From Cellulomonas soli (GTDB lineage: Bacteria > Actinomycetota > Actinomycetes > Actinomycetales > Cellulomonadaceae): 64,000 nt of DNA. Made by a program: the position numbers and the translations under genes. Under the pieces are notes generated by a model. The model made no database searches. It was given only the letters and a program-made list of their open reading frames with translations, and had not been told where the DNA came from. Location: positions 3,534,001 to 3,598,000 of the forward strand of contig NZ_JACBZJ010000001.1 of the NCBI RefSeq assembly GCF_013409305.1, in the 5' to 3' direction. This document shows, one piece after another, positions 47,815-57,256 of this stretch; position 1 is the stretch's first letter; each line of letters begins with the position of its first letter.

Positions 47815-49247
47815 CCGGCGACCGTCAACGGCAGGTTCACGGTCACCACGGTAGGCCCGCCAGGAGGGCTGTCCACCTCGAGCGTCCCGTCGACCGTCGC
47901 GACCCGGTCACGCAGCCCCGCCAGGCCGCTGCCGCCCTGCGGGCGCGGCGCACGCGGAGCCGCACCACCGACGCCGTCGTCGCGCACCCGCAGCCGCAGC
48001 GCGCCGTCGACCTCGTCCAGGCGGACGTACGCGCCGCTCGCGCGGGCGTGCCGGGCCACGTTGGCCAGCAGCTCGGCCGCGCAGAAGTACACGATCGTCT
48101 CGACCTCCGGGCCGGGCACGGCGCTCATGTCGACGTCGACCGTCACCGGCACGGCGCTGCGCGCGGCCAGGCTGTCGAGCGCGACCGCCAGACCGTTGTC
48201 CAGTGCCGGCGGATGGATGCTGCGGGCGATCTCACGCAGCTCGACCATGGCGTCCTTCGTCGAGGCGTGCGCGGTGTCCAGCAGCGCGAGCGCCTCGGCG
48301 GCGTCCCCGCCGGAAGCCAGCTGCTCGCGTGCCTCACCGAGCTGCATCGCCACCGCGACCAGGCGCGCCTGCGTGCCGTCGTGCAGGTCCCGCTCGATCT
48401 GCCGCAGGCGGGCGTCGCCCTCCGCGACCGCCTGCCCGCGGCTGCGCTCCAGGTGCTGCACCCGGGCCGAGGTCTGCGTCGGGCCCAGCAGGGCGAGCGT
48501 CAGGAGTCGGAACAGGTGGCCCATGGCGAGCGTCACCTGGGCCCACAGCAGGGCGAACAGCACGCCGAGCGCGGCCAGGGCGACCTGGCGGGGCGTGGTG
48601 TCGACGAACCAACCGGTGCCGAGCTGGGTACCCCGGTGCCACGAGCCGTCCGGCGCCTGCTGCGCCGGCAACCACCGCGACCAGTACCAGTGCGTCATGC
48701 CGCCGAGCGCGACCGCGAGGAACGTCACCGAGACCGTGAACGCGACGATCGCCAACGGGAACGCCGCGGTGACGAACGCCAGGGCGCGCCAGCCGGGCGC
48801 GTCGCCGAGCAGCCCGCCGAGCCGACGCCAGAACCCGCGACGGGCCACGTGCGGCGCGGGTGCCGGCACGTCGACGGCGAGCAGGCCACGCCCGAGCCCG
48901 CGGAACGCCGCGCCCCAGCCGCGCGCCCCGAGGACCAGCCACCCGCCGAGGAACAGACCGACGACCGTCACCGCGATGCCCGCGGTGAAGGAGACCGTGA
49001 ACACCGCGTAGGTGAACCCGACGGGGCTCAGCAGGAGAGCCACCCACAGGTAGCCGAACTCCTGCCAGGTGCGTCGTGCGAACGGCGCGGACCAGAACGG
49101 TGCCGTCTGGCGACGGTGCACCACGGCGCCGGACGTCGGCTCGAGCGCTGCCGGTTCGCCGACAGCCTTGCCGGCACTGCCGGCACTGCCGACGCTGTCG
49201 GACCCGTCAAACCTGTCGGACGGTGCGGGCGGGGACGTGCGGGACAT
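47811..49247 (-). CDS. Two-component sensor histidine kinase (HisKA_3)
   Basis: A 478-residue membrane kinase. An N-terminal cytosolic stretch with a GSAGSAG repeat and an SAPFARRTWQEFGYLWVALL DUF-like segment leads into about four to five transmembrane helices (GYLWVALLLSPVGF; AGIAVTVVGLFLGGWLVL; LAFVTAAFPLAIVAFTVSV; VALAALGVLFALLWAQVTL). The phosphorylated His is in IERDLHDGTQARLVAVAMQL, and the ATPase domain has ELLANVARHARAS, LRVRDDGVGG and GSGLAGLRDRVA. This is the DesK/NarX-like class that pairs with NarL regulators. No obvious extracellular sensor domain, so the signal is probably membrane-borne. Confidence 0.93.
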   Translation of the reverse strand: MSRTSPPAPSDRFDGSDSVGSAGSAGKAVGEPAALEPTSGAVVHRRQTAPFWSAPFARRTWQEFGYLWVALLLSPVGFTYAVFTVSFTAGIAVTVVGLFLGGWLVLGARGWGAAFRGLGRGLLAVDVPAPAPHVARRGFWRRLGGLLGDAPGWRALAFVTAAFPLAIVAFTVSVTFLAVALGGMTHWYWSRWLPAQQAPDGSWHRGTQLGTGWFVDTTPRQVALAALGVLFALLWAQVTLAMGHLFRLLTLALLGPTQTSARVQHLERSRGQAVAEGDARLRQIERDLHDGTQARLVAVAMQLGEAREQLASGGDAAEALALLDTAHASTKDAMVELREIARSIHPPALDNGLAVALDSLAARSAVPVTVDVDMSAVPGPEVETIVYFCAAELLANVARHARASGAYVRLDEVDGALRLRVRDDGVGGAAPRAPRPQGGSGLAGLRDRVATVDGTLEVDSPPGGPTVVTVNLPLTVAG

Positions 49248-49363
49248 CGTGCTCCTCGGTTCGCCGCACCCGGGCCGGGTGCAGCCCCCATCGTCGCGGC
49301 CCGCGGCACCCGCCGGGCACCCGGCGCGCCCGCGGACCGACCGGGGGACAACCCCCGGGTGCC

Positions 49364-49810
49364 TCAGGCGCTGGGCTGCTCCCCGTCCCAGGTGCGCGGT
49401 GTGAAGTCGGGTCGGCCCGTCCACTCCTCGGAGAGCATCGGGGAGGAGATCAGCATGTCCGCGGTCGCCGAGTTGCAGGCCATCGGCACGTTCCACACCG
49501 CGCCGATGCGCAGCAGCGCCTTCACGTCGGGGTCGTGCGGCTGCGGCTCGAGCGGGTCCCAGAAGAAGACCAGCATGTCGATGACGCCCTCGGCGATCTT
49601 CGCGCCGATCTGCTGGTCGCCACCGACCGGACCCGACAGCAGCCGGGTCACGGGCAGCCCGAGCTCGAACTCGAGCATCGTGCCCGTCGTCCCGGTGGCG
49701 TACAGGTGGTGCCGGGAGAGGGTCCCGCGGTTGAACTCGGCCCAGCGCAGCAGGTCGACCTTCTTGTTGTCGTGCGCGACCAGCGCGATGTGGTGCGTGA
49801 CGGGGGACAT
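49364..49810 (-). CDS. mgsA: Methylglyoxal synthase
   Basis: A 148-residue MgsA converting dihydroxyacetone phosphate to methylglyoxal and phosphate, a bypass that relieves sugar-phosphate stress. [56 protein letters not shown] (catalytic Asp region) and [19 protein letters not shown] are the family signatures. Its ATG has GAGAGGAG upstream. It lies 116 bp downstream of the kinase start region on the same strand but probably has its own promoter. Confidence 0.97.
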   Translation of the reverse strand: MSPVTHHIALVAHDNKKVDLLRWAEFNRGTLSRHHLYATGTTGTMLEFELGLPVTRLLSGPVGGDQQIGAKIAEGVIDMLVFFWDPLEPQPHDPDVKALLRIGAVWNVPMACNSATADMLISSPMLSEEWTGRPDFTPRTWDGEQPSA

Positions 49811-49975
49811 CGGGGGCTCCTCTCACCGGACGGTCGGGGGTGCCGCCCGGTGGGGCACACGATAGGGGGACGAGCACGGGGCAGCGCGGCGGTGTCTCAG
49901 GCGGCGGGGCACCCTCAGGTGGCGGTCACGTGCCGCACCCGGCCACGATGGGAGCCTCACGGACAGGGGACCACC

Positions 49976-50191
49976 ATGGCGAACGGGAACGGTCGGTCGA
50001 GCGGGGCGAGCGCGGCAGGGGCCGCAGGTTCGGGCGGCGCCGGAGCGGTCTACGGGCTCGGGCTGATCGGGGCGCTCGTCTTCTTCTGGCAGCAGGCCGA
50101 CGGCTTCGGGGAGTACCTGCTGGCGATCCTCAAGGCGATCGTGTGGCCCGCGTTCCTGGTCTACGAGGCCTTCTCCGCCCTGCTGGGCTGA
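49976..50191 (+). CDS. Small membrane protein
   Basis: A 71-residue protein: a Gly/Ala/Ser-rich N-terminus (about 25 residues) followed by VYGLGLIGALVFFWQQADGF and LLAILKAIVWPAFLVYEAFS, two hydrophobic segments likely to form a membrane hairpin. The ATG is preceded by CAGGGGA. Similar tiny proteins are widespread in actinobacteria without known function. It ends before a small hairpin. Confidence 0.78.
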   Translation: MANGNGRSSGASAAGAAGSGGAGAVYGLGLIGALVFFWQQADGFGEYLLAILKAIVWPAFLVYEAFSALLG

Positions 50192-50212
50192 GCCGCCGGC
50201 CGAAGAGCACCC

Positions 50213-50240
50213 GCCCGTCCAGGACCGCCGCCGGACGGGC
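50213..50240. terminator. Hairpin after the small membrane protein gene
   Basis: GCCCGTCC pairs with GGACGGGC (8 bp, 12-nt loop) about 20 bp after the stop codon. Confidence 0.55.
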
Positions 50241-50378
50241 CGGAGTAACGTCACCGGACGAGTGCACTCCGCTCGACACCGCTGGTCAGCGCGACCCCCA
50301 GGCCCCCCGGACGCACCCCGGCTCCGGGCCCGGGAGGGGTCCGTCCGTCCTCGAACCAGCGAACGACCGGAGGACACG

Positions 50379-51422
50379 ATGACGACCACGATGCTCGCCG
50401 AACGCCTCGACACCCGGGCGCGGAAGGTGCGCCTGGAGGAGATCCCGATCCCGGAGCCCGGGCCCGGCGAGGTCCTCGTCAAGGTGGCGTACTGCGGCAT
50501 CTGCCAGAGCGACCTCAGTCTCATCCAGGGACACCTGCCGGCCTCGCGCGACGTCGTCACACAAGGCCACGAGGCGTCCGGCGTCATCGTGCGCACCGGA
50601 CCCGGCGTGATCGGCTGGGCCGAGGGCGACCGGGTCATCCCGTCCGCCGGTCGACCGTGCGGCCGCTGCCGCGCATGCCGGCGGGGGGCGTTCACCGACT
50701 GCTACGACCTGCAGCTCATGGCCTTCGCCTACGACGGCGCCTGGGCCGAGTACCACGTCGCCCAGGCGCTCGGCCTGACCCGCGTGCCCGACAACGTCGA
50801 CATGGCGCAGGCCGCGCTGCTCGCCGACGCCGTCTCCACCCCGTTCGCCGCCGTGGTCCGCACCGCCCAGGTGCACGCAGGCAACGCCGTCGGGATCTGG
50901 GGCGTCGGAGGCGTGGGCACCCACCTCGTCCAGCTCGCCCGCCTGGCCGGAGGCGTGCCGATCATCGCGGTCGACCTCAACGACGCCGCGCTCGAGCGTG
51001 CGCGCCGCCTCGGCGCGGACCACACCTTCCGTGCCGACGACCCCGACCTGGGCGCGAAGATCACCGAGGCGACCGGCGGCCGCATGATCGACGTCGCGTT
51101 CGACGCCGTCGGCCTGCCCCAGACCGTGCGCCAGTGCATCGCCTACCTCGACACCAACGGCCGCGCCGTCAGCGTCGGGCTCAGCGAGCAGGACATCGAC
51201 GCCGGACCGTTCCTCGACTTCAACCTGCACCGCAAGCAGCTGCGCGGGCACCTGGGCTACAAGAGCCAGGACATCGGCATGCTCGCCGAGCTGCTCAGCT
51301 ACGGCCGCCTCGACCTGTCGGGCTCGATCTCCCAGGTCGTCGCGCTCGCGGACGTCGAGGAGGGGATCGCCGCACTCGCCGAGAAGCGCGGCAACCCGAT
51401 CCGGATCCTGGTCCAGCCCTGA
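50379..51422 (+). CDS. Zinc-dependent alcohol dehydrogenase
   Basis: A 347-residue medium-chain dehydrogenase. Catalytic zinc ligands are in YCGICQSDLS (Cys) and QGHEASGVIVRTG (His-Glu); the structural zinc loop CGRCRACRRGAFTDC has the four cysteines. The NAD-binding motif is VGIWGVGGVGTHLVQLARLA at about residue 170. GGAGGA precedes the ATG. It acts on an alcohol or aldehyde that cannot be determined from sequence; with pflB it could take part in fermentation. It stands alone, closed by a 15-bp hairpin. Confidence 0.94.
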   Translation: MTTTMLAERLDTRARKVRLEEIPIPEPGPGEVLVKVAYCGICQSDLSLIQGHLPASRDVVTQGHEASGVIVRTGPGVIGWAEGDRVIPSAGRPCGRCRACRRGAFTDCYDLQLMAFAYDGAWAEYHVAQALGLTRVPDNVDMAQAALLADAVSTPFAAVVRTAQVHAGNAVGIWGVGGVGTHLVQLARLAGGVPIIAVDLNDAALERARRLGADHTFRADDPDLGAKITEATGGRMIDVAFDAVGLPQTVRQCIAYLDTNGRAVSVGLSEQDIDAGPFLDFNLHRKQLRGHLGYKSQDIGMLAELLSYGRLDLSGSISQVVALADVEEGIAALAEKRGNPIRILVQP

Positions 51423-51428
51423 CCCGCA

Positions 51429-51469
51429 GCGGTCGGGGTCGGCGCACGCCCGCTGCCGACCCCGACCGC
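51429..51469. terminator. 15-bp perfect hairpin between convergent genes
   Basis: GCGGTCGGGGTCGGC and GCCGACCCCGACCGC pair perfectly, 11-nt loop, 6 bp after the dehydrogenase stop and before the end of the opposing membrane-protein gene. Confidence 0.85.
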
Positions 51470-51491
51470 GACCTTGGCGAGGGAGAGGGCC

Positions 51492-52055
51492 TCAGTGCAC
51501 CAGCACCTTGAGGAACAGGATCGCCAGGCCGAACGAGCCCGACACCAGGGCGTTGAGGGCCACCCGCGGCCAGCTGAGCCCCTCCTGCCGGCCGATCACG
51601 TAGCCGTAGGTGAACAGCGCGCCGATGCCCACCGCCGTGGCCACGTCGATCGAGCGCTGCGGGTCGATGACGTCCAGCCGACCGAGGGCGAGCACCAGCA
51701 GGATCGGCCACGAGGACTGCAGCATCGGCCACTCGGACCGGGCCAGCGCCCACAGCTCCCAGCGGTGCAGCGAACGCCGGGCCACGACGCGCGCCGCCAG
51801 ACCACGGGCGTACACGTGCGCCATCCAGAACACCACCGACGTGCCCGCGACCAGGACGAGCGCCCGGTCCAGGTTCTCCGGGTGGTTGCCGATCGTCACG
51901 ACCACCGTCGTCGCCAGGATCGTGCCGTAGATCGCCCCGGCCAGCCGGTGCACCGCGAGCTCGACCGGCGCCTCCTCGTCGGGCACCTGCCCGTCGCGAC
52001 CTGCCTCGTCCGGCTCGTCGGCGGGCGTGGGGTGCCAGCCGTGCCGGCCCGTCAC
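51492..52055 (-). CDS. Integral membrane protein, four predicted spans
   Basis: A 187-residue protein. After about 45 acidic and polar residues come hydrophobic segments AGAIYGTILATTVVVTIGN, LVLVAGTSVVFWMAHVYARG, SSWPILLVLALGRLDVI, VATAVGIGALFTYGYVIG and NALVSGSFGLAILFLKVLV. No family with known function was recognised. The GTG start overlaps the CHAD gene stop (GTGA), so it is the last gene of a three-gene unit with the CHAD protein and the 469-residue membrane protein. Confidence 0.8.
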   Translation of the reverse strand: MTGRHGWHPTPADEPDEAGRDGQVPDEEAPVELAVHRLAGAIYGTILATTVVVTIGNHPENLDRALVLVAGTSVVFWMAHVYARGLAARVVARRSLHRWELWALARSEWPMLQSSWPILLVLALGRLDVIDPQRSIDVATAVGIGALFTYGYVIGRQEGLSWPRVALNALVSGSFGLAILFLKVLVH

Positions 52056-52921
52056 CGCAGCCGCTCCCACCCCGGAGCCGCCCGCACGTGCGCCCACGCG
52101 GCGGCGACGTCCTGCTCCGTGCGCACCAGCTCGCGCTCCTGCCGGGCGTCCAGCCGACCGCACACGAACGCCACCCCCGGGTCACCCGCGCTCGCGGCCA
52201 GGTGGCGCAGGCGGGCCCGCGTGGCGACCACGTCGTGGTGGCCGCCCAGGGCGTCCTGCAACGTCTGCAGGGCCGCGCTCAGCACGGTGGCGTCGGGTCC
52301 GAGCACGGCGGTGAGCGGCTCGAGGGCGTAGCGGGTGCGCTTGGTCGCCTTGCGCGCCTCGTGCCAGAGCCGGTCGCGCCCGTCCGCGTCCTGCACGCCC
52401 TGTGCGTCGTCCATGAGGGTGAGGACCTCGGCATAGCTGCGTGCGACCAGCCCGGGCAGCTCGGCCTCGGCGGGACGATCGGCCCGCCGGCGGGTCGGGG
52501 GAGCTGCGGCGAACGCGGCGAGCGCCCGCGTGAGCCTGACGTGGCGTGCGCCGTCCAGGTCGGCCAGGACCCGGGCGCGCGCGGCACGCCGGTCCGCCGC
52601 GAGCAGGTCCTCGACCCGGGCGGTCGCCTCTCCGGGGGGCTCGTCGTGCAGCACGTGACGCACGCGTTCGTGCAGCACCTCGGCGTCCCGGGCACGACCG
52701 AGCCGGCGGCCCAGCCGTCGCAGGCCGCGCCGCAGGGGCCGGACCTCGGAGGAGGTGAACAGCGGGCCGAACGTCGTCAGGTCGGACCGCAGGCGGCGCG
52801 TGGTCACCCGCATCCGGTGCACGCCGCCGGGTCGGTCGTGGCGGACGAGCGCCTCCTGGTCGCGCAGCGTCCTGACCTGCTCGCGCAGGTGGGCGAGCAC
52901 GAGCTCGCCGGCGGTGCTCAT
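52052..52921 (-). CDS. CHAD domain protein
   Basis: A 289-residue all-helical CHAD (conserved histidine alpha-helical domain) protein. The histidines and basic residues that bind polyphosphate are visible in GGVHRMRVTTRRLRSDLTTF at about residue 33 and RLWHEARKATKRTRYALEPL at about 190, with GGHHDVVATRARLRHLA following. CHAD proteins associate with polyphosphate granules. No CYTH triphosphatase domain is fused. The ATG overlaps the stop of the upstream membrane-protein gene by 4 nt. Confidence 0.92.
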   Translation of the reverse strand: MSTAGELVLAHLREQVRTLRDQEALVRHDRPGGVHRMRVTTRRLRSDLTTFGPLFTSSEVRPLRRGLRRLGRRLGRARDAEVLHERVRHVLHDEPPGEATARVEDLLAADRRAARARVLADLDGARHVRLTRALAAFAAAPPTRRRADRPAEAELPGLVARSYAEVLTLMDDAQGVQDADGRDRLWHEARKATKRTRYALEPLTAVLGPDATVLSAALQTLQDALGGHHDVVATRARLRHLAASAGDPGVAFVCGRLDARQERELVRTEQDVAAAWAHVRAAPGWERLR

Positions 52922-54327
52922 CCGGCGACCGGTGCGGGGTCCTCACCGTCCGGGGCCGAGGTCGCAGGGCCGGGCGGCCGCGCCACGAGCTCGAGCAGCA
53001 CCACGAGCGCACCGGCGACGAGCGCCACGGTGATGACCAGCGGGGGAGTGGGCGAGGCGGCCAGCAGGACGACCAGCCCGGCGACCGCGAGGACGAGGAC
53101 GCGCACCAGGCTCTTGTGCCGGAACAACCAGGCACCGACCGGGCCCGTCGAGACCCCGCGCCCCTCCGCCCAGGTGCGTGCCGCGGCGAACCCGCGGGCC
53201 GACTCCGCCCGCAGGGTGCGCGCCGAGTCGGACCGCCCCCCGAGGTAGGCCGCGGCGGCCACGACCAGCGCGGCGACCCCGACCGTGCGCAGCGAGAGCC
53301 GGATGAAGGCGACGAGCTGGTCGAACACGACGGCCGCGGCGTCCAGGCGCACGACCTGGTCGCTGAGCGCGCGCAGGTAGAACGTGCGGCCGACGGTCAG
53401 GCCGAGACCGAGCACGAGCATCGCGCCCGCGAGGCTCAGACCTGCCACGACGAGCGCACGGGAGCGGTTGCGGGCGGTGAGCACGCCCGCCGCGATCAGC
53501 AGGAGGCTGATCCACGGCAGCCAGCTGCCGGCGACGTCGAGCAGCTGGTAGGCGTTCTGCACCCGGACCAGCTCGGAGGTCTGCACGAGCGTGAACGAGG
53601 CGTTGACCGTGGGGATGTTCGCGGCGATGCCGAACCCGCCCTCGACGAGCCTGGTCTTGAGCATGTCGATCATCCCGGCCAGCTGGATCGTCAGCTGCCC
53701 CTCGCTGCCGATCTGCAGCACCGACCCGGGCTGCCCCTCCATGACGGCGACCATCTGCTCGTGCGCGGTCCGGTTCGCCTCGACCCACGCCGTGCTGAAC
53801 GCGTCCGACTCCACGACCCGGGTCGCGGCCTTGAGCACGAACGAGCGCACCCCGTTGGTCAACGGCACCTCGAGCGCCGAGAGGGTCGTGGTCACCCGCG
53901 GCGGCAGGCCCTGCTGGTCCAGGGCGCTGACGGCGTCGTCCAGCAGCGCGCCGACGTCGATCTGCTTCATCACCTCGGCGGTGAGCCGGTTGGCGACCGC
54001 CGACTGGATCACGGGGTCCTGCGCGAGGGGGCCGACCGTGGCGACGTACCGGTCGGTGTCGGTCACCTCGGCCTGCGCCCACGCGACGACGACCGACACC
54101 GGTGCGAGCACCACGCCGAGCACGATCAGCAGCGCCGCGAAGAACGCGCGGGTGCGGTGGTGGCGGGCGGGCGGGCCCGCGACCACCACCGTGGCCGGAG
54201 CGGCGGGTGCGGCGGACAGCGCGGCGACCTGGGCGCGCAGGTCGGCGTTCTCGCGGGTGAGCGCTGCGAGCCGCTCGGCCGCGGTCTGCGACGGCTTCCT
54301 GCCCTCCGGCGCGTCGTGCTCGGTCAT
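52918..54327 (-). CDS. Hypothetical multi-spanning membrane protein
   Basis: A 469-residue protein. An N-terminal coiled-coil-like stretch (TAAERLAALTRENADLRAQV) is followed by a first transmembrane helix (AFFAALLIVLGVVLAPVSVV), an external domain of about 180 residues starting TDTDRYVATVGPLAQDPVIQ, and then about five further helices. A LemA/prokaryotic adaptor-like role cannot be claimed. GGAAGGA precedes the ATG. It is the first gene of the unit with CHAD and the small membrane protein. Function unknown. Confidence 0.82.
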   Translation of the reverse strand: MTEHDAPEGRKPSQTAAERLAALTRENADLRAQVAALSAAPAAPATVVVAGPPARHHRTRAFFAALLIVLGVVLAPVSVVVAWAQAEVTDTDRYVATVGPLAQDPVIQSAVANRLTAEVMKQIDVGALLDDAVSALDQQGLPPRVTTTLSALEVPLTNGVRSFVLKAATRVVESDAFSTAWVEANRTAHEQMVAVMEGQPGSVLQIGSEGQLTIQLAGMIDMLKTRLVEGGFGIAANIPTVNASFTLVQTSELVRVQNAYQLLDVAGSWLPWISLLLIAAGVLTARNRSRALVVAGLSLAGAMLVLGLGLTVGRTFYLRALSDQVVRLDAAAVVFDQLVAFIRLSLRTVGVAALVVAAAAYLGGRSDSARTLRAESARGFAAARTWAEGRGVSTGPVGAWLFRHKSLVRVLVLAVAGLVVLLAASPTPPLVITVALVAGALVVLLELVARPPGPATSAPDGEDPAPVAG

Positions 54328-54453
54328 CGGGGTGTCCTTCCAGGTGAGCGGGCGCGGCAGGACCTGCTGGCCCATCGTCGACCCCGCGGCCCGGGTCGGC
54401 ATCACGAACGGCCTCACCAGCGGCCTCACGGCCGTCGCGGGATGCCCGTCCGG

Positions 54454-55821
54454 TCAGTGCGCGGGCGCGGGCGGCGCCGGCGGCGCTGTCGTCCGACGCC
54501 GACGGATCGAGCTCCAGACCAGGTCGAGCACGACCGCCAGCGCGAGGATCGCGACCATCCCCACGAACGTCTCGGGGGCGTCCCGCGCGGTCTGCACCGA
54601 GAACACGACCAGGACGACGGCGGTCGCGACGATGCCGGTGATCACCACGAGCACGTTCGACCCGGTCTGGGCTCGCAGCCTCAGGGCGGCGACCGACACG
54701 ATGAGGAAGATGCCGAGCGCGACGACCGAGCCGAGCGAGGCGATCGCGCTCAGGTCGACCAGGTTGGCCAGGCCGAGCACCAGGACGCAGGAGATCACCA
54801 GGCCGCGGGTGCTGCCCACGCGTGCCCTCGCGCCGAAGACCGGCGGGAACTGCCCGGACTGCGCGAGCTTGGCCGTCGAGCCGACGGCCGCGTAGATGTT
54901 GGCGTTGACCGAGGACGACGTGGCCAGCAGGGCGGCGACGGCCATCATCGCGAACCCCGCCTGCCCCAGTGCGGGCAGCGCGGCCACGGCCAGGGCCGTC
55001 TCGCCGTTGTCGATGACCTCCTGCACGGTCAGCGTGCCGAACACCCCGAGCGAGACCAGCACGTACAGCCCGGTGGTGACCGCCAGGGCGAGGTAGGTGG
55101 CGCGAGGCAGGTTCTTCGCCGGGTCGGGCAGGTCCCCGCCGGTGAAGGAGATGACGGCGAACCCCAGGAACGCGAAGAACGTCAGGGCGACGCTCGAGAC
55201 GATGTCGGCCGCCGGTGGGTAGGTCGACGGGGCGAGCAGCGACGGGTCCATCTGGGCGAGCGTGACCACGACGAACACGGCGAACACGGCCAGCAGCACG
55301 AACACGATCCACGACTGGATCTTGTCGATGAACGTGGCACCGGCGATGTTCACCGCGGCGACGAGCAGCACGACGAGGGTCGTCAGCGCGTGCGCCCAGA
55401 GGCTGTCCGGAGGGGCGTCGGCGAGCAGCGAGGCGCCGTACGAGCCGAAGGAGACGGCCACCATCGAGGTGACGATGATCGAGGCGAAGTACAGCAGCCA
55501 CGACGTGATCGCCGTCATGTGCCCCGGTCCGAAGCCCTCCAGCAGGAACGTGATGATCCCGCCGCCCGAGGGGTAGCGGGCGCCGAGCTTGGCCACCGAG
55601 TAGCCCAGCAGTGCGGCGACCACGCCGGCGAGCAGGAACGAGAGCCAGGTGGCCGACCCGGCCACGGCGCCGGCCTGGCCGAGCAGCGCGAAGATGCCCG
55701 CTCCGACCATCGCGCCGATGCCGAGCACCGCGGCGCCCCGCATGGTCATCGTCCGTCCGGACCCGCCGGGGTCCGGGCCGGCCGCAGGAGCCCGACCCGC
55801 GCCGTGCGCGGGCCCGCTCAC
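54454..55821 (-). CDS. APC-superfamily amino acid permease
   Basis: A 455-residue permease with about 12 spans. The first-helix motif GIGAMVGAGIFALLGQAGAV is the APC substrate-binding signature, and FFAFLGFAVISFTGGDLPDP with NLPRATYLALA is the conserved segment of helix 6. The GTG start, overlapping the dipeptidase stop (GTGA), adds about 25 non-conserved N-terminal residues; an internal ATG (MTMRGAAVLG) is the alternative start. Downstream of a peptidase, it may import the amino acids or peptides released, but substrates are unknown. Confidence 0.91.
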   Translation of the reverse strand: MSGPAHGAGRAPAAGPDPGGSGRTMTMRGAAVLGIGAMVGAGIFALLGQAGAVAGSATWLSFLLAGVVAALLGYSVAKLGARYPSGGGIITFLLEGFGPGHMTAITSWLLYFASIIVTSMVAVSFGSYGASLLADAPPDSLWAHALTTLVVLLVAAVNIAGATFIDKIQSWIVFVLLAVFAVFVVVTLAQMDPSLLAPSTYPPAADIVSSVALTFFAFLGFAVISFTGGDLPDPAKNLPRATYLALAVTTGLYVLVSLGVFGTLTVQEVIDNGETALAVAALPALGQAGFAMMAVAALLATSSSVNANIYAAVGSTAKLAQSGQFPPVFGARARVGSTRGLVISCVLVLGLANLVDLSAIASLGSVVALGIFLIVSVAALRLRAQTGSNVLVVITGIVATAVVLVVFSVQTARDAPETFVGMVAILALAVVLDLVWSSIRRRRTTAPPAPPAPAH

Positions 55822-57161
55822 GAGGCACCCAGACGTTGCAGCAGCAACGCCTGCGCGGCGACGATCCCCGCGATCTCCGCCGGGTCGACGCTCTCGTCCG
55901 AGGCGTGGATGCGGGAACGCGCCACGTCCTCGGGCCCCCACAGCACGAACTCGGCCCGCGGAGCGACCTGCGCGAGCGTGCGCAGCAGCGGGATCGACCC
56001 GCCGCACCCGGCTTCGACGACCGGGCGCCCGAACGCCTCGGTCATCGCCTCGCGCGCGGCGGCGTAGGCGGTGCCGTCGGTCCGGCACACGAAACCGGGT
56101 GCGGCCTTCGTGCGCTCCACCTCGACCTGCGCGCCCCAGGGGGCGTGGCTGCGCAGGTGCGCGACGAGCGCGTCCAACTCGGCCTCCGGGTCGGTGCCCG
56201 GCACGATGCGCATCGAGATCTTCGCCGACGCCTGCGGCACGAGGACGTTCGACGACCCGGCGATGCTGGTCATGTCCACGCCGATCGCGCTGATCGACGG
56301 CCGCGCCCACAGCCGGGCCGCGATCGGGCCGGTCCCGGTCAGCTCGACACCCTCGAGCAGGTCGGCGCCCTGCCGGAAGTCGGCCTCGGCGAACTCCCCG
56401 CCGTCCCAGTCGGTGCGCGTGACGCCCTGCACGGCGACGTCCCCGGCCTCGTCCTGCAGCGAGGCCAGCAACCGGGCGAGCGCCATCATCGCGTCCGGCG
56501 CGGGCCCGCCGAACACCCCCGAGTGCAACGGGTGCTCCAGGGTGCGCACCCTGACTACGCACGCCACGTCCCCGCGCAGCACGGTCGTCAACGCCGGCTC
56601 GCCCACGCGCAGGTTGCCCATGTCGCACACCACGAACACGTCCGCGTCGAACAGGTCGGGGTGCGCCAGCACGAACTCCTCGAGGTTGGACTCGGTCTCC
56701 TCCATGCCCTCGAGCACGAGCCGCACCGTGCACGGCGGGACGCCCTCGAACACCCCGAGGGTGCCCAGCAGGCTCACCACGCCGCTCTTGTCGTCGGCGG
56801 CACCGCGGCCGTAGATGCGCCCGTCGGCCTTGCGGGTCGGCGTCCACGGGTCGCTCGTCCAGCCCTGCTCCGGCGGGGCCGGCTGCACGTCGTAGTGCGC
56901 GTACAGCACCACGGTCGGCGAACCCTGCGGTCCGCGGATCTCGCCGTACACCGGCGGGTACCCGTGCGGCACCGGCATCGCTCGTGCGTCGGCGAACCCG
57001 ACCTCGCGGAACATCCGCACGAGCGTCTCGACCATCTGCGTCATCGGCTCGGGCGGGTTCCCGGGGAAGGCCAGGGACGGGATCGCCACCAGCTCGTCGA
57101 GCTGCGTCAGCAGCCTGGGCATGAGGGCTGCCGTCCTCGTCCGGATCTCGTCGGTCTTCAC
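55818..57161 (-). CDS. M20-family dipeptidase
   Basis: A 447-residue zinc peptidase of the M20 (carnosinase/PepV-like) family. Metal ligands appear in order: VLYAHYDVQPAP (His and Asp), YGRGAADDKSG (bridging Asp), EGMEETES (catalytic Glu-Glu), VVCDMGN (Asp) and, in the C-terminus, WGPEDVARSRIHASDE (His). The dimerisation domain with HPLHSGVFGG is inserted. The ATG heads a two-gene coupled unit with the amino acid permease. No signal peptide, so it works on internalised dipeptides. Confidence 0.94.
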   Translation of the reverse strand: MKTDEIRTRTAALMPRLLTQLDELVAIPSLAFPGNPPEPMTQMVETLVRMFREVGFADARAMPVPHGYPPVYGEIRGPQGSPTVVLYAHYDVQPAPPEQGWTSDPWTPTRKADGRIYGRGAADDKSGVVSLLGTLGVFEGVPPCTVRLVLEGMEETESNLEEFVLAHPDLFDADVFVVCDMGNLRVGEPALTTVLRGDVACVVRVRTLEHPLHSGVFGGPAPDAMMALARLLASLQDEAGDVAVQGVTRTDWDGGEFAEADFRQGADLLEGVELTGTGPIAARLWARPSISAIGVDMTSIAGSSNVLVPQASAKISMRIVPGTDPEAELDALVAHLRSHAPWGAQVEVERTKAAPGFVCRTDGTAYAAAREAMTEAFGRPVVEAGCGGSIPLLRTLAQVAPRAEFVLWGPEDVARSRIHASDESVDPAEIAGIVAAQALLLQRLGAS

Positions 57162-57256
57162 GGCCGCCTCCTCGGGTCGCCGGTCACCAGGGCTGAACAG
57201 GGTGTGGACAGGTGTGGGCAGGGCTCAGGCGGGCCCGAGCGCGCCCACGGGGACCA

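Noticed and set aside
49160..49230. Repeats GGCACTGCC near the kinase start as regulatory elements
   Set aside because: They encode the low-complexity GSAGSAG stretch at the kinase N-terminus.
47131..49247. Two-component system as regulator of the adjacent persulfide operons
   Set aside because: Genes are convergent and separated by a bidirectional terminator; no site was seen, so adjacency alone is no support.
52943..55828. A 961-codon minus-strand frame overlapping the membrane protein and permease genes
   Set aside because: Same strand as the real genes but in a different frame; composition is Arg/Pro-dominated and membrane segments of the real genes are lost.
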